Below, piece by piece: positions 8,246 to 15,046 of a stretch of 64,000 nt of DNA. The notes under the pieces were generated by a model. The model was not told the origin of the DNA. It ran no database searches and was given only the letters and a program-made list of their open reading frames with translations. This DNA comes from Eubacterium sp. AB3007 (lineage in GTDB: Bacteria; Bacillota; Clostridia; Peptostreptococcales; Anaerovoracaceae). The stretch is from contig NZ_JIAD01000001.1 of NCBI RefSeq assembly GCF_000688015.1, positions 1,054,001 through 1,118,000 on the forward strand, read 5' to 3'. Position 1 is the stretch's first letter. Each line of letters begins with the position of its first letter. A program made the position numbers and the translations under genes.

Positions 8246-9175
8246 TTATTTGCATTTCTCCAGAAGCGCTTCCCATTTCCGGTCGACGTACGCTTGGGCG
8301 TCTTCGATCATCCACTCGTTCCCCTTGCGGAACATGTGGGCGAACCGCCCCTGCCGTACCAGAAAATCCTCCACCGGTCGTTTCTGTTTCGGCTCGTAGG
8401 ACAGGTGCCATTCTCCATCGATGACTTCGTACAGCGGCCATACACAGGTATCCACCGCCAACTTGCAGATCTCCGCCAGGTCTTCCATCTCGTACCGCCA
8501 GCCTCTGGGACAGGGGGAGAGCACATTCAGGAAGCAAGGACCCTCCGTGTAGATTGCCCGATGCGCCTTCTCGTGTATGTCACGAAAATCACCGAAGGTA
8601 GTGGTCTGCGCCACATAGGGCACGCCGTGTGCCGCAATGATGGCTGTCAGGTCTTTCTTGGTCTGGGTCTTTCCATAACTCTCCAGCCCCACCGGTGAGG
8701 TGGTAGCATCCGCAAACCGCGGTGTGGCGCTGGACCGCTGGATCCCTGTGTTCATATAGGCCTCGTTGTCGTAGCACACATAGACCATGTCATGCCCACG
8801 CTCCATGGCACCGGAAAGTGACTGCAGTCCGATGTCATAGGTCCCTCCATCGCCGCCAAAGCAGATGAACTTGTAATCTTCCTTCACCTTGCCTGCCTTG
8901 CGGAGCACCCGGTAAGCGGCTTCTACACCGCCGGTCATGGCCGCCGCGTTCTCAAAGGCGCTGTGGATGTAACTGTCCTCATAGGCGGTATCCGGATAGA
9001 TGAAGGTGGATACCTCCAGACAACTGGTGGCATTGGAGATGACGGCTTTGTCCTCTGGCTCCAGCGCCCGGAGCACCGCATTCACCGCGACACCCGCGCC
9101 GCACCCCGCACAAAGCCTGTGCCCCGGGGCAAACCGGCCCTTCTTATTCAATTGTTCCCTAAGCCTGTATGCCAT
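8246..9175 (-). CDS. 2-oxoacid:ferredoxin oxidoreductase, beta (TPP) subunit
   Basis: 309 residues. LCAGCGAG near the N-terminus and a later cysteine bind the proximal [4Fe-4S] cluster. GDGGTYDIG with CYDNEAYMNTG forms the thiamine-diphosphate/Mg site. The four-subunit enzyme oxidatively decarboxylates a 2-oxoacid to acyl-CoA and CO2 and reduces ferredoxin. It is the last gene of gamma-delta-alpha-beta and overlaps the alpha gene by 17 bases. The upstream isoleucine-type T-box favours branched-chain 2-oxoacids (VOR type) over pyruvate, but sequence alone does not settle the substrate. Confidence 0.9.
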   Translation of the reverse strand: MAYRLREQLNKKGRFAPGHRLCAGCGAGVAVNAVLRALEPEDKAVISNATSCLEVSTFIYPDTAYEDSYIHSAFENAAAMTGGVEAAYRVLRKAGKVKEDYKFICFGGDGGTYDIGLQSLSGAMERGHDMVYVCYDNEAYMNTGIQRSSATPRFADATTSPVGLESYGKTQTKKDLTAIIAAHGVPYVAQTTTFGDFRDIHEKAHRAIYTEGPCFLNVLSPCPRGWRYEMEDLAEICKLAVDTCVWPLYEVIDGEWHLSYEPKQKRPVEDFLVRQGRFAHMFRKGNEWMIEDAQAYVDRKWEALLEKCK

Positions 9176-10340
9176 CTTCGTCTCCTCTCACGCCAACATG
9201 TCTGTATACCTGGTCGTTCTCTCCCTTCGCCAGATCCTCGTAGATCGCTCGGAAAGTATCCGTGGTCACATCTCTTCCCCCCAGTCCGTACACAAAGCTG
9301 ACCATTCTGGGCCGCGCCGGGCAGTCGTACAGGGCGGACCTGGTCTCTGCGAACAGTGGACCGCCGCAGGCAGAGAACCCCTCACACTTATCCATGACGG
9401 CAACCGCCTTCCGTCCGGCCAGGGCCTTCTGCAGTTCCTCCCAGGGGAAGGGACGGAAAACACGGACTTTTACGACACCTACCTTGTGCCCCTGCTCCCG
9501 GAGCATGTTGCAGGCTTCCTTGGCGGTGCCTGCCGAGGAGCCGATGAGCACCACCGCGTACTCCGCATCCTCCATCTGATATTCCTCGACCATACCGTAA
9601 TGGCGGCCGGTCATCTCCTCGAAGGCCTCTGCCACCTGGTAGATACGTTCCCGGGCAGCTTTCATGGCTTCCGCCTGGGCTTTCTTGATCTCCATATAAT
9701 AAGGAGAGACGCCGTAGGGCCCTACCGCCAGTGGCTCCTGTTCATTCAGCAGGTAGTGCTCCGGCTGATACTGCCCCACGAATCCCTTCACATCCTCATC
9801 CGCACACAGTTCGATATTCTCCACCGCATGGCTGGTGATGAACCCATCCTGACAGATCATAATAGGAAGTCTGCAGTGCTCTGCGATGGGCATGGCCTGA
9901 AGGTAGTTGTCGTAAACCTCCTGGTTGTTCTCAGCATAGATCTGGATCCAGCCGCTGTCCCGGCAACCCATGGAGTCAGAATGGTCGTTGTTGATATTGA
10001 TGGGGCCGGTCAGTGCCCGATTTACCACCGCCAGGGTGATGGGCAGCCGGCTGGAAGCCGCCACGTAGAGGAGTTCCCACATGAACGCAAGTCCTGCGGA
10101 GGACGTGGCTGTGATGGCACGTGCTCCCGCCGCCTCTGCACCGATGCATGTGGACATAGCAGAATGCTCCGACTCCACCGCCACGAACTCCGTATGCACC
10201 TTGCCGTCAGCGATGTACTTGGAAAAATATTGCGGGATCTCTGTGGATGGAGTGATTGGAAATGCGCCCATCACATCTGGATCGATCTGTTTCATGGCGT
10301 AGGCCACTGCCTCGTTGCCGCTCATTCTGTCTCTGGCCAT
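9159..10340 (-). CDS. 2-oxoacid:ferredoxin oxidoreductase, alpha subunit
   Basis: 393 residues from the start MARDRMSGNEA. The frame stays open upstream, but that part is only a shadow of the delta-subunit gene. The N-terminal pyrimidine-binding domain shows FPITPSTEI, and TATSSAGLAFMWELL with RALTGPININNDHSD are the signature stretches of alpha subunits. The C-terminal transketolase-C-like domain contains VLIGSSAGTAKEA and VKVRVFRPFPWEEL. Start 10340 lies two bases from the delta-subunit stop, so the operon is tightly packed and probably translationally coupled. Confidence 0.92.
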   Translation of the reverse strand: MARDRMSGNEAVAYAMKQIDPDVMGAFPITPSTEIPQYFSKYIADGKVHTEFVAVESEHSAMSTCIGAEAAGARAITATSSAGLAFMWELLYVAASSRLPITLAVVNRALTGPININNDHSDSMGCRDSGWIQIYAENNQEVYDNYLQAMPIAEHCRLPIMICQDGFITSHAVENIELCADEDVKGFVGQYQPEHYLLNEQEPLAVGPYGVSPYYMEIKKAQAEAMKAARERIYQVAEAFEEMTGRHYGMVEEYQMEDAEYAVVLIGSSAGTAKEACNMLREQGHKVGVVKVRVFRPFPWEELQKALAGRKAVAVMDKCEGFSACGGPLFAETRSALYDCPARPRMVSFVYGLGGRDVTTDTFRAIYEDLAKGENDQVYRHVGVRGDEDGIQA

Positions 10341-10341
10341 G

Positions 10342-10665
10342 CTACACCTCACTTCCCATCTTGATGGCATCGAAATGGCAGACCTTGGCACATATACCGC
10401 ACCCTTTGCAGTGATCCAGATCTGTGTCAAGCCGCTTGCCGTTCTCAACCGGAATGGACATGTCCGGACAGAAGGGAACACACAGGAGGCACTGCTTGCA
10501 TTTCGCTGCGTCAAATACCGGGGTCAGGACTCTCCATTCCCCGGTCATCACCTGTCTGGACGTGCCGGGCTCGTAGATCTCCGCTCCCGGTGTCAGTTCA
10601 TACCATTTGCTATTCTCGTGTATATCCTCCGCAGAGACAAAGCTCTGCATTATTCTTTCACTCAT
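10342..10665 (-). CDS. 2-oxoacid:ferredoxin oxidoreductase, delta (ferredoxin) subunit
   Basis: 107 residues. The C-terminal half carries two [4Fe-4S] motifs, CKQCLLCVPFCP and CKGCGICAKVCH, which form the electron exit path of the complex. The N-terminal part is the short delta-subunit lead that packs on the other chains. It sits between the gamma and alpha genes with gaps of two bases or less, the usual four-subunit order. Confidence 0.92.
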   Translation of the reverse strand: MSERIMQSFVSAEDIHENSKWYELTPGAEIYEPGTSRQVMTGEWRVLTPVFDAAKCKQCLLCVPFCPDMSIPVENGKRLDTDLDHCKGCGICAKVCHFDAIKMGSEV

Positions 10666-10667
10666 TC

Positions 10668-11291
10668 CTATCCTCTCCGTGCTGCGTTCAGTTTGGACCC
10701 GCGTGCCGGGGCCGGTGCCACCTTCACCTGGTCCATGGACATCTTCAGCGCTTTCATATTTCCTTCTACCACCTGTGGCTTTGAGGCAAACTTGTGGCGG
10801 AAGGATTCCTCCATATCCTTCAGAAAACGATCTTTCTCAATGACATTGCTGACCTTGACGGCCGCCGCCAGCATAGGGGTGTTGGGGAAATTCCTTCCCA
10901 ACGCTTCTCTGGAAATAGTCCCGGCATCCACTGTGCAGACCTTTCCCTCATAGCCACCCAACTGTGCTCTCACATCTTCCGGGCTCCGCTTGCTGTTGAC
11001 GATGATCGCTCCATCCTCGGACAGGCCGGCTGTCACATCGACGGAGTGAAGCAGAGTCTCGTCCACCACCACCACATAATCCGGGTGGTAGATGTTGGAG
11101 TGAACTCTGTTCTTGTCGTCAGAGATCCGATTGTAGGCGGTGATGGGGGCACCCATCCGCTCGGGGCCGTACTCAGGGAACCCCTGCACCTGCTTGCCGG
11201 AACTGAATGCCGCATCCGCCAGCAACAGACACGCCGTCTTGGCTCCCTGGCCGCCTCTTCCGTGCCATCTGATCTCTACTGTATTGCCCAT
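10668..11291 (-). CDS. 2-oxoacid:ferredoxin oxidoreductase, gamma subunit
   Basis: 207 residues. WHGRGGQGAKTA at the N-terminus is the signature of the gamma subunit that contacts coenzyme A, and FPEYGPERMGAP follows. First gene of the operon. AGGAGG precedes the ATG. The operon is read from a TTGACA/TAGTAT promoter (11613-11641) through an isoleucine-type T-box leader. Lack of charged tRNA-Ile should therefore raise expression, which fits reductive carboxylation or turnover of branched-chain acyl groups (inference). Confidence 0.9.
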   Translation of the reverse strand: MGNTVEIRWHGRGGQGAKTACLLLADAAFSSGKQVQGFPEYGPERMGAPITAYNRISDDKNRVHSNIYHPDYVVVVDETLLHSVDVTAGLSEDGAIIVNSKRSPEDVRAQLGGYEGKVCTVDAGTISREALGRNFPNTPMLAAAVKVSNVIEKDRFLKDMEESFRHKFASKPQVVEGNMKALKMSMDQVKVAPAPARGSKLNAARRG

Positions 11292-11339
11292 ACTTCTATC
11301 CTCCTGTTACTGTTCTCCACGCGCGCCAGGCCCAGAATA

Positions 11340-11600
11340 TGACAAATCCTCGCCCTGTATCAGGACGAGGATATAGAATACTCGCTTATAAACCACCTGC
11401 TACATGCACGCATACCATCATATGCTCTTCCGATCACGGGGAAGGCCCGTCCTCACTTACTCACCTGCCGGCTTTCGGTTCGGCAACTCGGGAGTGATGT
11501 TCAGTGAACGCTTACTCAGCACCGGGCTCTCACCCTCCCCGGCTCGCTCCTGCCTTTCTACGTAAACCTACTGTCTCCGTCAAAGTCTTTGGTTTTATGA
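11340..11600 (-). promoter_or_regulatory. T-box leader, isoleucine-type, of the oxidoreductase operon
   Basis: Read on the minus strand, the leader has a Stem I base GACGGAGACAGTAGG (near 11581-11567), a distal loop GGGTGAGAGCCC, and a specifier region GAAC-ATC-ACTCC. ATC maps to 11496-11498, is followed by A, and predicts tRNA-Ile. The flanks align with the tryptophan T-box at 76-360. The antiterminator region near 11395-11375 reads GGTGGTTTATAAGCG instead of the consensus TGGNACCGCG: TGGT can pair with the ACCA end of tRNA-Ile, but the rest is divergent. A terminator follows at 11346-11372. A CAT (His) specifier is possible but fits the alignment less well. Confidence 0.82.
11346..11372 (-). 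terminator. Terminator of the isoleucine T-box
   Basis: ATCCTCG and CGAGGAT pair (11372-11366 with 11352-11346), with an inner CCTG/CAGG pairing. On the minus strand TTTGTCATATT follows. The T-run is short, as in several T-box terminators. Confidence 0.75.
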
Positions 11601-11612
11601 AATTACATTGCT

Positions 11613-11641
11613 ATACTAACACTTAAGCAGAAGGTTGTCAA
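11613..11641 (-). promoter_or_regulatory. Promoter of the oxidoreductase operon
   Basis: On the minus strand TTGACA (11641-11636) and TAGTAT (11618-11613) are 17 bp apart, immediately upstream of T-box Stem I. Confidence 0.8.
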
Positions 11642-11722
11642 CCATTTTTTGTGCCATTCCACAAATAGACCTTCATTTCATTGTGGCCGCAGAATGAATT
11701 TTCAGATAATTCATCCGAATAA

Positions 11723-12664
11723 CTATAGCAACCCCTCCGTCAACGCCGCCTTTCGAATGATATCCACAGAGGACAGAAATGCGGCATTCTCTTCATCGCT
11801 CATCACCACCTCCCGGATATCCTCAACACCACTGCGACCGATCACCGATGGCACAGATACGGCCACGCCCTGTACGCCGTATTCTCCCTGCAGAACGGTG
11901 GACACCGGGAATATCTCTCTGCTGTCTGCAGCGATTGCTGCCGCGATCCTGCATACCGTTGCGGAGACCCCTGTACTGGTATATCCCTTACCATGAAATA
12001 TGCGAAAGGCTTCTTTCTTGAAAGTCTCATTGAGTTTCTCTGCGTTAAGCGGCAGCGACTCACCGGTAACGCTGGCCAGGTATTCCTGAAGTGTCATGCC
12101 CAGAACCCTGACCGTACTGAGCAGCGCCACCGCCGAAGCCCCATGCTCACCAACCACAGACATGTGGACGGATCTGTCTGACAAGTCCAGAAGTTCTGCG
12201 ATATATCGCACCAGACGAGCTGTCTCCAGCAATGTGCCGGAACCGATGACCTTCCGTGGATCCTGCCCAGTGACCTGCTGGATCTTCATGGTAATCGGAT
12301 CCAGGGGATTGGTAGCGTTGATTATGATGGCGTCCTCGTTATAGCGAACGACTTCTGAGAAAATCTCCCGAGCGATGGCCACATTGTCATGGAGCATCGC
12401 CATGCGATCACTACTCACGACCTTAGAAGAGCCGGCCGTAAAGATGATGATATCCGCCCCTGCCGTAGCCTCATAGCCGCCGTAATGGAGACGAGGTCCG
12501 TATTCTTCCCTGACCACGGCTGCATCCCGGGCGTCCTCCACCTCCGCGCGGATCTTATCAAGACTTCTCCCCACAAGTGTGATCTCTTCAATCATGCGAA
12601 CTCTCTGAAGATCATGAAATATGGTCTTGCCGACATTGCCTGCGCCTATAATTGCTGCTTTCAT
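11723..12664 (-). CDS. Lactate/malate dehydrogenase-family 2-hydroxyacid dehydrogenase
   Basis: 313 residues. GAGNVGKT is the NAD-binding loop, ATNPLDP and GEHGAS hold the conserved Asn and the catalytic His, and SSDRMAML holds the catalytic Arg. In the motif normally read LDxAR the acid is Glu (LLETAR), a conservative change of the Asp that activates the catalytic His. Overall it resembles L-2-hydroxyisocaproate dehydrogenases more than classical LDH. Next to a branched-chain-type oxidoreductase, reduction of branched 2-oxoacids is a reasonable guess. It has its own promoter at 12702-12731. Confidence 0.78.
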   Translation of the reverse strand: MKAAIIGAGNVGKTIFHDLQRVRMIEEITLVGRSLDKIRAEVEDARDAAVVREEYGPRLHYGGYEATAGADIIIFTAGSSKVVSSDRMAMLHDNVAIAREIFSEVVRYNEDAIIINATNPLDPITMKIQQVTGQDPRKVIGSGTLLETARLVRYIAELLDLSDRSVHMSVVGEHGASAVALLSTVRVLGMTLQEYLASVTGESLPLNAEKLNETFKKEAFRIFHGKGYTSTGVSATVCRIAAAIAADSREIFPVSTVLQGEYGVQGVAVSVPSVIGRSGVEDIREVVMSDEENAAFLSSVDIIRKAALTEGLL

Positions 12665-12701
12665 GGAAACCTCCCGTAACCGGATAATGAGTTTTTGCTT
12701 A

Positions 12702-12731
12702 ATTATAAGGTATTCCTGATCGCCCTGTCAA
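12702..12731 (-). promoter_or_regulatory. Promoter of the LDH-like gene
   Basis: On the minus strand TTGACA (12731-12726) and TATAAT (12707-12702) are 18 bp apart, both perfect consensus hexamers, 38 bases before the start codon. A strong constitutive-type promoter. Confidence 0.85.
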
Positions 12732-12747
12732 CTTGCCTGCGCGATCA

Positions 12748-13233
12748 CTATGAGAACCATTCCAACGGAAGCAGAAATAGATAGGGCGCCGTCAAAACAG
12801 CCAGATTGCGGGCGGCCCGCCGGGCATGTTCCGAGGCCAGTCCCGCCGTCTCAAGGATGCGACGGTCAAACTGAAAGATTATGATACCTGCCAGCAAGAT
12901 CCCGCTGGCCACGACAAGAAAACCCAACGGGTGACTAAATGGATTCAACATGACTGCCTCTTGGATCTTCTGCAGACGATCACTATCTGGCTCTGTGATC
13001 ACGAACAGCGGAAAAGTCCCGATAAAATCACAGAGAAACCCCATAAAGCAAATGGGCAGCGTGTAACGCCGACAAAATCTACGGTGTCCTTCCACTTTCC
13101 TGAGGCTGTAACGCAACACCAGATAGTCCACCAGATAATTGGCCGGAATCAGAAAGAGCCACAATGGACTAGGTAGAAAGATCAGCATCCATAATGGCAT
13201 GATCACATTGAAGATAGTGATGTCTTTCCTCAT
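12748..13233 (-). CDS. Small polytopic membrane protein, regulator-linked
   Basis: 161 residues from the ATG that overlaps the upstream stop codon (ATGA at 13230-13233). About four hydrophobic segments are visible: near residues 8-36, 60-78, 100-122 and 140-158. There is a basic cytosolic loop with RRFCRRY. I recognise no enzyme motif. The pairing of an XRE regulator with an overlapping small membrane protein recalls regulator/membrane pairs that sense envelope state or protect against peptides, but function is unknown. Confidence 0.7.
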   Translation of the reverse strand: MRKDITIFNVIMPLWMLIFLPSPLWLFLIPANYLVDYLVLRYSLRKVEGHRRFCRRYTLPICFMGFLCDFIGTFPLFVITEPDSDRLQKIQEAVMLNPFSHPLGFLVVASGILLAGIIIFQFDRRILETAGLASEHARRAARNLAVLTAPYLFLLPLEWFS

Positions 13234-13691
13234 ACCTCCCTCCCTGCACAAAGCATCGCAAGGTGCTCCTCCACCACGTCACGGTCAAAGGAAGACAGAA
13301 TTCGCTGGTCTTGCTCGTTCAGCAACCGGTAATGCAGAGATATGATGTTCTGCTGAATCCGGTATCCCTGTTCCTCTCGGATATCTCTCCACCAGATCTT
13401 GCCACCCATGGTGTCCGGGAAATGCACATCCACATCCTGAAAAGCCACTGCAGCAATGATATCCGAGACCTCTCCACCGAAGGCATTCTGGAGGACCTGA
13501 CTCTTGGAAAAGATCGTGGTCAATGCAACCACCTCCGTCCAGCCCAGTCTGCGGCGTCCCTTCTCGCTCTCCACCAGAGTCTTCTTGGAGATCCCCAGGA
13601 TCAGGGCCATCTTGTCCTGGGTCAGCCCATACTCCGTCCGGATCAATTTCAGAAGTCCATTCACTCTGTTAATTAATTCTTCCCTTTCCAT
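13230..13691 (-). CDS. XRE-family transcriptional regulator
   Basis: 153 residues. Residues 12-65 form a helix-turn-helix: YGLTQDKMALILGISKKTL is the helix pair, followed by ESEKGRRRLGW. The C-terminal half (VHFPDTMGGKIWWRDI onward) is an unrecognised sensing or dimer domain. The gene is preceded by a perfect 26-bp palindrome centred on its own -10 box, so autorepression is likely. It is translationally coupled to the membrane protein downstream. Confidence 0.82.
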   Translation of the reverse strand: MEREELINRVNGLLKLIRTEYGLTQDKMALILGISKKTLVESEKGRRRLGWTEVVALTTIFSKSQVLQNAFGGEVSDIIAAVAFQDVDVHFPDTMGGKIWWRDIREEQGYRIQQNIISLHYRLLNEQDQRILSSFDRDVVEEHLAMLCAGREV

Positions 13692-13702
13692 ATCTCGCCT
13701 CC

Positions 13703-13742
13703 CATATAGTGTAATATTACACTATATGAGTTTATTTGTCAA
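13703..13742 (-). promoter_or_regulatory. Promoter and 26-bp palindromic operator of the XRE regulator
   Basis: On the minus strand TTGACA (13742-13737) and TAATAT (13719-13714) are 17 bp apart. Bases 13703-13728 form a perfect palindrome with arms CATATAGTGTAAT/ATTACACTATATG whose centre is the -10 box, a typical autorepressor site. The TGA stop of the upstream MFS gene lies inside the -35 box. Confidence 0.82.
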
Positions 13743-14929
13743 TTCTTGATCGTCATCGCAGACCAAAGCGCCAGCAAGATCGCGATCCCCATGGCCACCC
13801 CATAGGAGGACAAATCCACTCCGGCTACTTCCGCACACCCCTTGCAGACGGCGATCAGGAAGGGCGCCAGAAACTGCGCCAGATACAAAGCCATGGAAAG
13901 ACGAGGCATCACCCTGGTGGGCGCGTCTTTCCCGGCCAACGTCGAAGCGGTGGTCATGATAAAGGGTACGCCTACTCCATTGGCAAAGCCTACCAGCATG
14001 GATCCGCCCACGGTTCCGCACCAGCCTGGGAAAAACTCCAGAAACGCATACCCCACCAGAAAGAGGATCGGCGCGACCAGCTTTGTTCCTCCTCGAACGA
14101 TCTTTCGCACGTGGACATACATCATCCCACCGAAAAACCCAAGGATGTCCATGGCAGCCATAATGAAGGCAATGAAATGTCTGTGGATGATCCCGTCTTC
14201 TGCAGTCTCCAGAGCAAAATCGGCCGGGTACACGAAGAACACGGTCATTAGAAGGAACATCCCCACGATGAATGGGTAGTATTCGCGAAAGGCGCTTGGA
14301 CGGGATGTCTCTGCCGGATCCCCATTGCATGCCATGCCTCCCCTGCTACGGTCACCTATGTATTCGTTTGGCATCCACTTCCATACCAAAAGCATGCTCC
14401 CAAGCCCCAGCAGGTAGACAAGGAAACTGGCCCGCCAACTGATGGTCAACAGCCCGCCGACGATGAGCATGGCCACCACGCCTCCCATCATGTTCATGGC
14501 CGAGGCGTAACCCATGAGGACATCCTGCTTATCCTTCGTGAAATAGAAGGCGATGAGACCGGTGGACATGGGCATCAGGATCCCCACCCCGACGCCCACC
14601 AGGGCACGGCAAAGCAGGATCAGCCAGATGTTGCTGAAGATCCCGGCAATGCTCCCGAATACCACGTACAGAAGCAGACCTGCCAGCACCAGCGTCTTTG
14701 CCCGGAACCTCCGGCACAGTTTCTGGAAAAACATGTTTGTCAGGAAGATAAAGAGCGCCGGAATGCTGATGATCATCTGTACCAGCACCGGGTCTGTCCC
14801 CCGAAAATGGGCGGCGATCAGATCCAGGGCTGGGGCCACCGCCGCTCCCGCCATCACCGTCAGAAGAGACAGCGACAGGATGGCCACCATAAGCTTGCTT
14901 CGTCTGTGTTTCCTGAAAAAACCGTTCAT
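13739..14929 (-). CDS. MFS transporter
   Basis: 396 residues from the start MNGFFRKHRRSK, chosen because GGAGGTAGGT lies directly upstream. About 12 hydrophobic segments are visible. The loop between helices 2 and 3 (CRRFRAKT) is a weak form of the MFS signature, and helix 4-5 carries GVGVGILMPMSTG. No substrate can be assigned. A short leader with an intrinsic terminator precedes the ribosome site, and its own promoter sits at 15006-15035. That suggests regulation by attenuation. Confidence 0.8.
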   Translation of the reverse strand: MNGFFRKHRRSKLMVAILSLSLLTVMAGAAVAPALDLIAAHFRGTDPVLVQMIISIPALFIFLTNMFFQKLCRRFRAKTLVLAGLLLYVVFGSIAGIFSNIWLILLCRALVGVGVGILMPMSTGLIAFYFTKDKQDVLMGYASAMNMMGGVVAMLIVGGLLTISWRASFLVYLLGLGSMLLVWKWMPNEYIGDRSRGGMACNGDPAETSRPSAFREYYPFIVGMFLLMTVFFVYPADFALETAEDGIIHRHFIAFIMAAMDILGFFGGMMYVHVRKIVRGGTKLVAPILFLVGYAFLEFFPGWCGTVGGSMLVGFANGVGVPFIMTTASTLAGKDAPTRVMPRLSMALYLAQFLAPFLIAVCKGCAEVAGVDLSSYGVAMGIAILLALWSAMTIKN

Positions 14930-14937
14930 ACCTACCT

Positions 14938-14975
14938 CCAAAAAAAAAGCGTAAGCCCGTAGTTCGGACTTACGC
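14938..14975 (-). terminator. Terminator directly before the MFS ribosome site
   Basis: On the minus strand GCGTAAG/CTTACGC (14975-14969 with 14955-14949) is followed by nine or more T, and then at once by the MFS Shine-Dalgarno sequence. It can end transcripts from the flavodiiron gene, but it also lies in the MFS leader. An alternative GTAGT/ACTAC pairing (near 14989 and 14962) could disrupt it. Confidence 0.8.
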
Positions 14976-15005
14976 AAATCTTGATTTACTACTCAACCGG
15001 AGAGT

Positions 15006-15035
15006 ATTGTATCACATAGCGCGACCAAAAATCAA
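15006..15035 (-). promoter_or_regulatory. Promoter of the MFS leader
   Basis: On the minus strand TTGATT (15035-15030) and TACAAT (15011-15006) are 18 bp apart, just after the flavodiiron stop codon. Transcripts would carry a leader of about 70 bases with the terminator at 14938-14975. Confidence 0.65.
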
Positions 15036-15046
15036 ATGTTTTTTGT

